DNA of 64,000 bases from Sphaerisporangium melleum (GTDB lineage: Bacteria > Actinomycetota > Actinomycetes > Streptosporangiales > Streptosporangiaceae), in the NCBI RefSeq assembly GCF_014646695.1, contig NZ_BMNT01000043.1, positions 854 to 64,853 on the forward strand, in the 5' to 3' direction. The translations under genes and the position numbers were made by a program. The notes under the pieces are model-generated. The model searched no databases and was not told the DNA's origin. It saw nothing but the letters and a program-made list of their open reading frames with translations. Below, in pieces: positions 35,112-42,540 of this stretch. Position 1 is the stretch's first letter. Each line of letters opens with the position of its first letter.

Positions 35112-37466
35112 TCAGGGGGTGGTCGGCGAGGGCGGAAGCGGGACGTCCTGCGGTTCCGCACTCGCGGACGACGGCGGGTTCGGGGCGTTCCCGGTGGTCG
35201 GGGAGGGCGGTGCCGGGGTTCCCTGGGTGGCGGTGGTCGGGGAGGCGGGCGGGGTGCCGCCGTCGGCGGGGGGCGTGGTCCCCTGGGTGGCGGTGGTGGG
35301 CGAGGGCGGCGGGGTGCCGCCGTCGGACGGGGGCAGCGGGGTGTTCTGGGCGTTCGTGGAGGTCGAGGCGGGCGGGGTGGTGCCGTCGGCAGGCGGTGCC
35401 GGGGCGCCCTGGGTTGCGGTGGTCGGGGAGGACGGCGGAGTGCCGCCGTCGGCAGGCGCCGGGCTGCCCTGCGTTGCGGTGGTAGGCGAGGAGGGCGGAG
35501 TGCCGCCGTCGGTGGCGGGCGGCGGGGTGCTCTGGCCCTGGGTGGTCGGCGAGGAGGGAGGGGTGCCGCCGTCGGTGGGCGGTGTGGGGGTGCCCTGGGT
35601 TGCGGTGGTGGGCGAGGACGGCGGGGTGCCGCCGTCGGACGGGGGCAGCGGGGTGTTCTGGGCGTTCGCGGTGGTCGGGGAGGCGGGCGGGGTGGTGCCG
35701 CCGTCGGCGGGCGGCGCCGGGGTGCCCTGGGTTGCGGTGGTGGACGAGGACGGCGGGGTGGTGCCGTCGGTGGCGGGCGTGGTGCCCTGGCCGGTGGTGG
35801 GTGAGGCGGGTGGGGTGTTGCCCTGGCCGATCGTGGGCGAGGGCGGCGGGGTGGTGCCGTCGGAGGGGGGCAGCGGGGTGTTCTGGGCCGCCGTGGTCGA
35901 GGTGTCCGGGGTCGGTGACGGCTGCGGCGTCGTGGTGGAGGCAGGAGGGTTCGGGCCCCCGGCCGGCGTGCCCTTGACCGGGATGATCCCGTCGATCTTG
36001 TCGGAGATGCCGCCCTTGCCGGTCGAGCCGGCCGCCTTCGGCAGGAAGTTCCCCGCCTCAGAGAGCAACGCCTCCTTGGGATCGGCGCCCTCGCTGATCG
36101 CGACGCCGACCTTGATGGCCGCGGAGACCCCCTCCGGGACCAGGTCGGTCGCCTGCTGGATGGCGTTGTCCGTGAAGGTGGGCGGCTTGGCCGCGTTCCC
36201 GGCTCCCGCGCCGGCGGTGACCGGGGGAGTGACGCCGGCTCCCGCGGGGGTGCCGGCTCCGGCAGCGGTGCCCGCGCCCGGGTTGCCGGTGGCGGGCGCG
36301 TTCCCCTTGATCGGCGGGGTGAACGCGCCACCGGCGAACTCGCCGCCCCGTGCGGCCTTGCCGCCCTTGATCAGCCCGCCGGTCAGGGCGCCGCCGGCCG
36401 CGCCGGCCAGCACGTTCGCGGGAGTGATCTGCTCGCCGTTCAGCCCCTTGGCGGCGACGTCCTCGATGACGCCCTTGCCGAACTCGCCGCCCGTCCCCGT
36501 GATGAGCTTGCCGCCCGGGGAGTCCAGGGCCACGGTGACGACCTTGTTGTTGGCGAAGGTCCCCTTGATGCCGCTGAGGCTGCCGCCGATCTTCTGGAAG
36601 AAGCCGCCGCCGGAGCCCGCCGCACCGGCCGCCGCGCCGCCGGCCTTCGCGGCGCCGGCGCCGGAGCCGAACAGCGGGCCGAGCTTGCCGCCGATGGTGG
36701 TCGCCGCCCGGCCGCCCAGCTTGAACAGGGCCGCGCCCGGGACGATCGCCACCAGGCCGACCAGGAAGTCACCGAGCTTGAACTCCCCTGATGCTATGGA
36801 TATCGCTGTTTGGAACGCGAACAGCGCCGCGCCGAGGACGAAGCCCACCACCGGGAAGAAGACCGTGACGACGGCGACCAGGATGTCGATGAGGATCTTG
36901 ACGAACGGGAAGTCCTTGAAGAAGTCGCCGATCTTCTGGAAGAAGTTCCGCTCGGGGATGGCCTTGGCCGCGGCGTCGTCCAGCTCCTGGGCGGCGCGGC
37001 TCGCCGCCTGATCGCGCAACCCCTTGGCCTGCTCGGCCAGGCTGCGGGCCGCGGACATCGTCTGGTTGGCGGCGTCGATGCCGGACTGCTGCTGCCGGGC
37101 CTGGTCCCGCTGCGCGTCGGTGGCGTCCGCCGGAAGCTGGGGCACGGTCTGGCCGGCGGTGCCGGCGGCCGGACCGGCCTGGTCCATCGCCCGGTCCACC
37201 TGGGACTGCGCCTCTTCCAGCTGTCCCGCGTAGGTCTTGTACGCCGACGCCGCGGTCTCGAAGGAGTCCCGGGTCTTGGCCAGCTTGTCGGGCAGGGACT
37301 TGAGCTGGTCGCGCAGCGCCTTCATCGCCTCGCCCTCGCCCTGCTCGACGACGCCGCCCTTGCCGAGAATGTCGGCGGCCGTTCTGGTCTGGTCGGCGAT
37401 GTCCTGGTAGCGGGACGCGAGCCGCCTGATCTCGTCCGGATCACCGGGCGTGGGGTCGCCGGACAT
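35112..37466 (-). CDS. Candidate type VII substrate: helical N-terminus, hydrophobic core, Pro/Thr-rich repeat tail
   Basis: A 784-residue protein. Residues 1-150 are helical and charged (PDEIRRLASRYQDIADQTRT; SLPDKLAKTRDSFETAASAY), like the N-terminal domain of large WXG/PPE-like substrates. Residues about 186-245 are very hydrophobic (VKILIDILVAVVTVFFPVVG; FALVGLVAIVPG-like stretch), possibly two to three membrane helices. A Gly/Ala-rich region follows, then about 280 residues of Pro/Thr/Ser/Asp repeats to the end. No enzyme domain is visible. The chosen ATG (37466) has GAGG 8 nt upstream; a longer GTG form is possible. It sits next to a WXG100-like and an EccC-like gene, so export or cell-surface anchoring is likely. 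Confidence 0.8.
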   Translation of the reverse strand: MSGDPTPGDPDEIRRLASRYQDIADQTRTAADILGKGGVVEQGEGEAMKALRDQLKSLPDKLAKTRDSFETAASAYKTYAGQLEEAQSQVDRAMDQAGPAAGTAGQTVPQLPADATDAQRDQARQQQSGIDAANQTMSAARSLAEQAKGLRDQAASRAAQELDDAAAKAIPERNFFQKIGDFFKDFPFVKILIDILVAVVTVFFPVVGFVLGAALFAFQTAISIASGEFKLGDFLVGLVAIVPGAALFKLGGRAATTIGGKLGPLFGSGAGAAKAGGAAAGAAGSGGGFFQKIGGSLSGIKGTFANNKVVTVALDSPGGKLITGTGGEFGKGVIEDVAAKGLNGEQITPANVLAGAAGGALTGGLIKGGKAARGGEFAGGAFTPPIKGNAPATGNPGAGTAAGAGTPAGAGVTPPVTAGAGAGNAAKPPTFTDNAIQQATDLVPEGVSAAIKVGVAISEGADPKEALLSEAGNFLPKAAGSTGKGGISDKIDGIIPVKGTPAGGPNPPASTTTPQPSPTPDTSTTAAQNTPLPPSDGTTPPPSPTIGQGNTPPASPTTGQGTTPATDGTTPPSSSTTATQGTPAPPADGGTTPPASPTTANAQNTPLPPSDGGTPPSSPTTATQGTPTPPTDGGTPPSSPTTQGQSTPPPATDGGTPPSSPTTATQGSPAPADGGTPPSSPTTATQGAPAPPADGTTPPASTSTNAQNTPLPPSDGGTPPPSPTTATQGTTPPADGGTPPASPTTATQGTPAPPSPTTGNAPNPPSSASAEPQDVPLPPSPTTP
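35128..35905 (-). repeat. About a dozen ~60-bp degenerate tandem repeats encoding a Pro/Thr-rich tail
   Basis: The 3' third of the gene is made of imperfect units of about 19-22 codons with the theme TPAPPADGGTPPSSPTTATQG; some units carry the variant NAQNTPLPPSDGG. Units vary in length and sequence but keep the frame. This is a typical wall-spanning or intrinsically disordered tail and probably recombines in length. Confidence 0.85.
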
Positions 37467-37864
37467 GCCGAGCACCTCGAAGCCTGTGCTGTGCCGTCGT
37501 GCCACGCGAACCCCCGGAATGTCGTGCGCCTGCCGCTCGGTACACGGGGCCACGACCGCGAAGGGTTCATCCGGATTCCCGGCAGGACCGCACCGCCCTC
37601 GCCTCCCCGGCCCGCCCGCACCGTCCCCGCCTGCAGCTTGGGGCGGCCGCAAGCCGGCAGGACGGTCTCGCGTGTCCGGCTCCGGCCGCCGGGCCAGGTC
37701 GGCATCGCCGGAAATCAGGTCGAACCCTTTGGGAGTCCGTCACGTGTGCCCTGGTGACATCGCAAGGGTGAGCCGTGATCCGCCGGTCCGTGAGGCCCGG
37801 TGGACCGGGGCCGGCCCGTGTCACGAGCCGGCGCGGCCGGGCGCCGAGAGATGGGTGGGACCAC
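37467..37864. other. Intergenic divergent region, nothing recognised
   Basis: This 398-bp gap lies between the divergent repeat-tailed gene and the LysM-like gene and should hold the promoters of both. The upstream extension of the minus-strand frame reads as low-complexity and is not supported as coding. I saw no convincing operator, hairpin or small gene. Confidence 0.4.
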
Positions 37865-39514
37865 ATGACGAGAAGCGCTGGCGCCGGCGCGACGGTCCGT
37901 CCGGGACGCGGGGACGCGGGGACGCCGGCACGGCCGGTGCGCGCACGCGGGGCGCGGCCGGTGGTCGTGGGCCTGTTCGCCGCGGCGGCACTGCTGTCCC
38001 AGCCCGCCCTCGCCCTCGCCGCATCCGTGACCACGTCCGCGTCCGCCGCGACCCCACCCGCGGCCGCGAGCATGTCGCTTTCTCCGAACGCGTCCGTGAT
38101 CACGTCGCGTCCGCAGGGTGGGTCCGCGGGTTCCGTCGTGCCGGCGTACGTCGCCGCACTGAGTGCGGCCGCCGCGCCGGCGGGATCGCCGGGCGGCGAC
38201 CTCGTCAAGGTGTACGTGGTCAAGACGGCGCAGCAGAACGGCGGCACGCCGGACTCCCTGCCGGTCATCGCCGCGCGCACCCTGGGCGACGCCGGCCGGG
38301 CCGGTGAGATCTTCGAGCTCAACCGGGGACGCACCCAGCCGGACGGCTCGGCACTGCAGGACCCGAACCAGCTCCGGCCGGGCTGGATCCTGCGGCTCCC
38401 GCAGGACGCGGGCGGCCCCGACGTCCGGCTGGCCCGCGAGACCGGCGGCGGGAACGACGCCGGCGACGGCGGCAACGGCGGTGACGGGAACGCCACGGCA
38501 CCGGCGGACGGCGCGACCGGTGCGCCACCAGCGGGCGATCCGGCACCGCAGGCCGACGGCCGCATCGCGCTCCCGCTCGCGGCCGTGCTCGCGGTGCTCG
38601 GTGCGGTGCTGCTCGGCCTGCTCACCGCCGCCATCGTGTTCCGGCGGCGGCTGCGGCGCGCCTTCGCCTGGCTGCCCCGGCTGGTCCACCGCCTTGGCGA
38701 GCCGCGCCGCCGGGCGCGGCGGCTCGCGTTCCGCAGGGGGCTGGCCCAGACGTTCGCCGCCGACGCGGAGTCGCTCCGGGTCGCGCACCGGATCGTCGCC
38801 GAACTGTCCGGCCCGAAGGGCTACGCCGTCCACGCGGTCTCCGTCGATGACGCGGGCGCCACCGTGTGGGTGGGGACCCAGGACGACCCGCCGGCGCCCT
38901 GGCAGGACCTCGGCGGCTCCCGCTGGCGGCTGCCCGCCGGCGCGCTCGACCGGCCCGTCCGTGCCGCGGCCCCGGTTCCGGGCGCCCCCACGTCGTTCCT
39001 CGTCCGGGTCGGCGTGGACGACCAGGGCGGGAAGGTGTTCGTGGACCTGAGCAGGCTCGACGGCCTGCTCAGCGTGACCGGTGATCACCAGGTGGCCACG
39101 GACGTCGTGACGGGACTGCTCACCGAGGTGGCGCGCGGCGGGCCGGGCATCCCGGCCGCGGTGCTGTCCCGGACGGGTGCGACGGTCGCGCTGCCGCAGG
39201 CGATGCCGCGGGTCGAGGCTCCGCGTCCGGGCAGTGTCGAGATCCCGGCCGCCGGCCCGCAGGACGACCTGCGGGCCGGTACGCTGCGCGCCGCGGCCCA
39301 CCGCCGGTTCCTGCGCGCGATGCTGGTGGTCCCGGAGGCGCCGCAGGCGGGGGACGCGGCCGAGCTGGCCGCGCTCTGTGCCGAGGCGATCGGGTGGACG
39401 GGGCTGGTGTGCGGCGATGTCGACGGCGCCCACTGGCGCTGGCAGGCCGCGCAGGACGGATCGGTGCGGATCCCGGCGCTGCGTCTCACGGTGTCGGCCC
39501 CGGCGGCCGCGTGA
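37865..39514 (+). CDS. LysM-like domain membrane protein
   Basis: A 549-residue protein. An Arg-rich N-terminus and hydrophobic stretch (VVVGLFAAAALLSQPALALA) form a signal peptide or anchor. A LysM-like module follows (LVKVYVVKTAQQNGG...PVIAARTLGDAGRAGEIFELNRG...LRPGWILRLP), longer than a canonical LysM, then a Gly/Asp/Pro-rich linker, one transmembrane helix (IALPLAAVLAVLGAVLLGLL) and a basic stop-transfer (RRRLRRAF). The last 290 residues should be cytoplasmic, with no recognised domain. It may link peptidoglycan to a cytoplasmic partner of the neighbouring T7SS-like locus. ATG 37865 has GGTGGGA upstream. Confidence 0.8.
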   Translation: MTRSAGAGATVRPGRGDAGTPARPVRARGARPVVVGLFAAAALLSQPALALAASVTTSASAATPPAAASMSLSPNASVITSRPQGGSAGSVVPAYVAALSAAAAPAGSPGGDLVKVYVVKTAQQNGGTPDSLPVIAARTLGDAGRAGEIFELNRGRTQPDGSALQDPNQLRPGWILRLPQDAGGPDVRLARETGGGNDAGDGGNGGDGNATAPADGATGAPPAGDPAPQADGRIALPLAAVLAVLGAVLLGLLTAAIVFRRRLRRAFAWLPRLVHRLGEPRRRARRLAFRRGLAQTFAADAESLRVAHRIVAELSGPKGYAVHAVSVDDAGATVWVGTQDDPPAPWQDLGGSRWRLPAGALDRPVRAAAPVPGAPTSFLVRVGVDDQGGKVFVDLSRLDGLLSVTGDHQVATDVVTGLLTEVARGGPGIPAAVLSRTGATVALPQAMPRVEAPRPGSVEIPAAGPQDDLRAGTLRAAAHRRFLRAMLVVPEAPQAGDAAELAALCAEAIGWTGLVCGDVDGAHWRWQAAQDGSVRIPALRLTVSAPAAA

Positions 39515-39521
39515 CCGCGGG

Positions 39522-40085
39522 TCAGGCGGCGCGGGCCTTCAGCCACTTGGCGCGTGCGTACTTCTTGAGATGGCTGAGCGCGTAGTGCTGGCGCGACTTC
39601 GCCGTGCCGACCGGGATGCCCAGGTCGTCGGCCGCCTCCCTGATGGTGCGGCCGCGCAGGTAGGTGTGCACGAGCACGTCCCGGTGCTCGGCCGACAGCG
39701 AGCCGAGCATCTCGGCCACCGTCACCGAGGCCACCACCGCGTCCGCGTGGTCGCGCTGCGTCACGTCGAACATCTCGGCGCCGGTCACCTCGTGCCGGTG
39801 GAAGCCGCTCCGGGACCGGTCGATCACCAGGTTGCGGGCCACCGTGAGCAGCCAGCCGCGCACCGACCCCTCGGAGTCCACCAGCCGATCGGCGTTGTGC
39901 CAGGCGCGGACCAGCGTCTCCTGCACGATGTCCTCGGCGAGGTAGTGGTCGTTCAGCAGCTTCTCGGTGTAGGCCAGCAGCGCCTTCTCGTGCTCGCGCA
40001 CCAGGAGGCCGAGGTGGGTCTCCCGCCTGTGCGCCGCATCCCTCTGCGGCCCGGCGGTCGGTGCAAGCGGTTCGGAGGTCTTCAT
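39522..40085 (-). CDS. ECF-type RNA polymerase sigma factor
   Basis: A 187-residue sigma-70 family protein with region 2 (LNDHYLAEDIVQETLVRAWH; GWLLTVARNLVIDRSRS) and region 4 (LSAEHRDVLVHTYLRGRTIR and VGTAKSRQHYALSHLKKYA). There is no anti-sigma gene next to it: the downstream neighbour is the convergent LysM-like gene, only 7 nt away. ATG 40085 is preceded by GGGAAGAGACG. It may direct transcription of nearby envelope or T7SS-like genes, but no target promoter was identified. Confidence 0.9.
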   Translation of the reverse strand: MKTSEPLAPTAGPQRDAAHRRETHLGLLVREHEKALLAYTEKLLNDHYLAEDIVQETLVRAWHNADRLVDSEGSVRGWLLTVARNLVIDRSRSGFHRHEVTGAEMFDVTQRDHADAVVASVTVAEMLGSLSAEHRDVLVHTYLRGRTIREAADDLGIPVGTAKSRQHYALSHLKKYARAKWLKARAA

Positions 40086-40352
40086 CGTCTCTTCCCGGTG
40101 GACCACGGATCGGGTCGTGGCCCCCGGCCGTGCCCGGGCACGGTGACGCGCGCGGGCAGGCCGGAGCCGGGCAGAGCATAAGGCGAGGTCAGTGCCGGAA
40201 AAGTGCTGAAACCGGTACGAAGCAGGTACGCCCCGGCCTGACGCCGTCTTTCCGGGGTCCGCACGCTGGTGCGCCTGGCGTTTTCCGCCGCCGCTGCCAT
40301 CGCGGTGTCTCCCGGCCCGGCCGGAACCGCGTGGCGCACCGGGACGCAGGGA

Positions 40353-40395
40353 CGTCCATGGTCCGCGCGGCGGGACGCCGGGCGGACCATGGACG
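40353..40395 (-). terminator. Strong hairpin after the DUF574 methyltransferase gene
   Basis: A perfect 14-bp stem (CGTCCATGGTCCGC with GCGGACCATGGACG) encloses a second 5-bp stem CGGCG/CGCCG. It begins 9 nt after the stop on the minus strand. The rest of the 40086-40404 gap is the upstream region of the sigma gene and shows no recognisable promoter. Confidence 0.8.
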
Positions 40396-40404
40396 ACTAC
40401 TAGA

Positions 40405-41274
40405 TCAGGACTTCAGGGCGACTCCGCCGAAGCAGGCGACCTCGGCGGCCACCGGCCACGGGCCGGACTCGGCACGCCAGTGGGACACCGACGTGATGCC
40501 GGGCTCCAGCAGGGTCAGGCCGTCGAAGTACCGCCCGATCAGCTCCGGGCTGCGCGGGGTGTACGCCACGACACCCGGCGCGGAGTTGTGCCGGCGCAGC
40601 GCTTCGACGTACGCCGGGTCGGTGTCGGCGCCGTCGTAGAGGGCCAGGTAGCTGCCGGCGGGCAGCGCGTCCATCAGCCGGGTCACGATCGAGCGGGCCT
40701 CGTCGTGGTCGGCGACCAGGCCGAGGATGCCCATCAGCATGAGCGCGGTGGGCCGGCTGAAGTCGAGTGTTTCGGCGGCGGCGGCCAGGATGCGCTCGGG
40801 GTCGCGCACGTCGGCCTCGATGTAGTCGGTCTTCCCCTCGGGGGTGCTGGTGAGCAGTGCCTGGGCGTGGACGAGCACCAGGGGGTCGTTGTCCACGTAG
40901 ACGATGCGCGACTCGGGGGCGACCCGCTGGGCCACCTCGTGCGTGTTGTCCTCGGTGGGCAGCCCGGTGCCGATGTCCAGGAACTGGCGGATGCCCGCCT
41001 CGCCGGCCAGGAAGCGGACCGCGCGGGTCAGCATGTGGCGTGAATGGCGGGTGATGTCCCGCATGCCGGGGAAGACCTCGACGACTCGGTCACCGGCCAG
41101 GCGATCCACGTGGTAGTTGTCCTTGCCGCCCAGCAGGTAGTTCCAGATGCGGGCCGAGTGTGGCACGGAGGTGTTGATGCGCGGCGGCGCGGGTCGTTCC
41201 GCGTACTCCGCCGCGGCCGGCGGGACGTCCGGGATGTCGGTTCCGGCGGGCGTGGTGGTGCGGTCCTCGGCCAT
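40405..41274 (-). CDS. SAM-dependent methyltransferase, DUF574 (PF04672)
   Basis: A 289-residue protein of the actinomycete DUF574 methyltransferase family. Typical features are the N-terminal INTSVPHSARIWNYLLGGKDN, SAM motif FLDIGTGLPTEDNTHEVAQ, the VDNDPLVLVHAQALL stretch and the C-terminal GRYFDGLTLLEPG. Substrates are unknown; actinomycete genomes carry many paralogs. ATG 41274 has GGAGG 8 nt upstream. Monocistronic, with its own terminator. Confidence 0.92.
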   Translation of the reverse strand: MAEDRTTTPAGTDIPDVPPAAAEYAERPAPPRINTSVPHSARIWNYLLGGKDNYHVDRLAGDRVVEVFPGMRDITRHSRHMLTRAVRFLAGEAGIRQFLDIGTGLPTEDNTHEVAQRVAPESRIVYVDNDPLVLVHAQALLTSTPEGKTDYIEADVRDPERILAAAAETLDFSRPTALMLMGILGLVADHDEARSIVTRLMDALPAGSYLALYDGADTDPAYVEALRRHNSAPGVVAYTPRSPELIGRYFDGLTLLEPGITSVSHWRAESGPWPVAAEVACFGGVALKS

Positions 41275-41404
41275 GGGGGAAGCCTCCTGCCTTGCGTTGG
41301 TTCTGCTGGGCAGGGTACGCGGTCCGGAGATCATCGAGATGGGCGCCGGTGGTCCCGGGCCCGCTCCCGGGACGGAGCCCCAGGTCGGCACGGCAGTAGG
41401 TACT

Positions 41405-41446
41405 AAAACGTGACATCCCCGGACGTGTTGGTCCGGGGATGTCACG
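41405..41446 (-). terminator. Rho-independent terminator of the FMN reductase gene
   Basis: A perfect 16-bp stem (CGTGACATCCCCGGAC with GTCCGGGGATGTCACG, 6-nt loop) is followed on the minus strand by TTTTAGTA. It lies about 140 nt after the FMN reductase stop. The rest of the 309-bp gap 41275-41583 is upstream sequence of the DUF574 gene without a recognisable site. Confidence 0.9.
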
Positions 41447-41583
41447 GAACTCACCGCGTGCGCGGGTCTCGCGGAGCTTGTCGCGGGCGATCGCCGGGAC
41501 AGGGCCCGAGATCGCGCGGCTCCGCGTTTCGCGGGGCCGCGAGCCTGCGGAAGCCGGTGCGGCCGCCGGTCGCCCGCGAGGGC

Positions 41584-42153
41584 TCAGGCCGCGGCCGGCC
41601 GGCGCAGCGGGGCGAGCGCCTTGCTCCAGGCGACGACCTGGTCGAGCATCGCGTTGACCAGCGGCGTGTGGTACTCGGCCGGGGCGAACTGGCTGTAGTT
41701 CACGAAGTCGGTGGCGAGCGACAGGGTGACCTGGGCGCGGACGTCGGCGACCTTGAGCTCGCCCATGATCAGCCGCAGGTGCTCGACGGCGCGCGCGCCG
41801 CCCACCGAACCGTAGCCGACGAAGCCGGCGGCCTTGTCGTTCCATTCGGCGAACAGGTAGTCGATCGCGTTCTTCAGCGCGCCCGAGGTGGAGTGGTTGT
41901 ACTCGGGGGTGACGAACACGAAGCCGTCGTAGGAGGCGATCGTGCGCGCCCACGCCTTGGTGTGCTCGTTGGCGTACTGGCCCATCAACGGCGGGATGGC
42001 CTCGTCGAGGTGGGGCAGGTTGTACTCGGCGATGTCGACCAGCTCGAACTCGGCGTCGCTCCGCTGCTTGGCGATGTCGAGAACCCACTTGGCGACGGCC
42101 TCGCCGTTACGGCCCGGGCGGGTGCTGCCGAGAATGATAGCGATCTTGGTCAT
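41584..42153 (-). CDS. NAD(P)H-dependent FMN reductase / flavodoxin-like oxidoreductase
   Basis: A 189-residue protein of the NADPH-dependent FMN reductase family (PF03358). It shows IAIILGSTRPGRNGEAVAKW for FMN phosphate binding, FVFVTPEYNHSTSGALKNAID, the family signature, and VGYGSVGGARAVEHLR. It reduces flavin or quinone-like compounds and may act in detoxification. ATG 42153 begins the conserved fold; the frame upstream is not coding. A palindrome sits in its promoter region, as expected for a gene with a dedicated repressor. Confidence 0.92.
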   Translation of the reverse strand: MTKIAIILGSTRPGRNGEAVAKWVLDIAKQRSDAEFELVDIAEYNLPHLDEAIPPLMGQYANEHTKAWARTIASYDGFVFVTPEYNHSTSGALKNAIDYLFAEWNDKAAGFVGYGSVGGARAVEHLRLIMGELKVADVRAQVTLSLATDFVNYSQFAPAEYHTPLVNAMLDQVVAWSKALAPLRRPAAA

Positions 42154-42231
42154 GGTGGTCCGATCCCCTTGTTCGGTACGCCTGTGGCGCCTCCGGCTGG
42201 GGGTGCCGGGAGTCGCACAGAGAAGTTGCCA

Positions 42232-42246
42232 CATCAATAGTTGATG
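42232..42246. promoter_or_regulatory. Candidate operator of the FMN reductase gene
   Basis: CATCAA-TAG-TTGATG is a perfect 6-bp inverted repeat about 80 bp upstream of the FMN reductase start. Its ATCAA/TTGAT form resembles MarR- or HxlR-type sites. The rest of the 387-bp gap 42154-42540 shows no gene or terminator I would support. Confidence 0.4.
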
Positions 42247-42540
42247 CGTGGAAGAAGCTACTCAGCAAATGTGGTCGTGTCAACAAAGTCGTGACTCCGG
42301 CGTATTCCGGGTGCCCGCACCGGCACCTGCCCGTACATGCGCGGGCATGCGTAGACCCCGCCCTGGCCTGCTCGGCGTCAAGCGACGGCCGGCGATCCCG
42401 GCTCAGGGCGGGAGAAGCGTCACGCCGAACGGCGGACGGTGAGAGGCGGCGTAGGTCCGGGAGACCCGAGAGTGGCCCGGGCGATCATGCCTGATGGGCG
42501 CAAGGCGGCGTTGGGCCGGCTCACGCGGGCGGGAGCGGGG

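Noticed and set aside
35128-35905. CRISPR-like repeat array
   Set aside because: The repeats are in frame, degenerate, of unequal length and without unique spacers; they encode a Pro/Thr-rich protein tail.
28958-40085. Prophage tail or contractile injection system
   Set aside because: FtsK-type ATPase and small helical proteins could suggest phage genes, but no sheath, tube, baseplate, integrase or portal gene is present.
42248-42442. 64-codon plus-strand frame upstream of the FMN reductase gene
   Set aside because: No ribosome site, Arg/Pro-rich biased translation and no resemblance to any protein; it overlaps the promoter region of the reductase.
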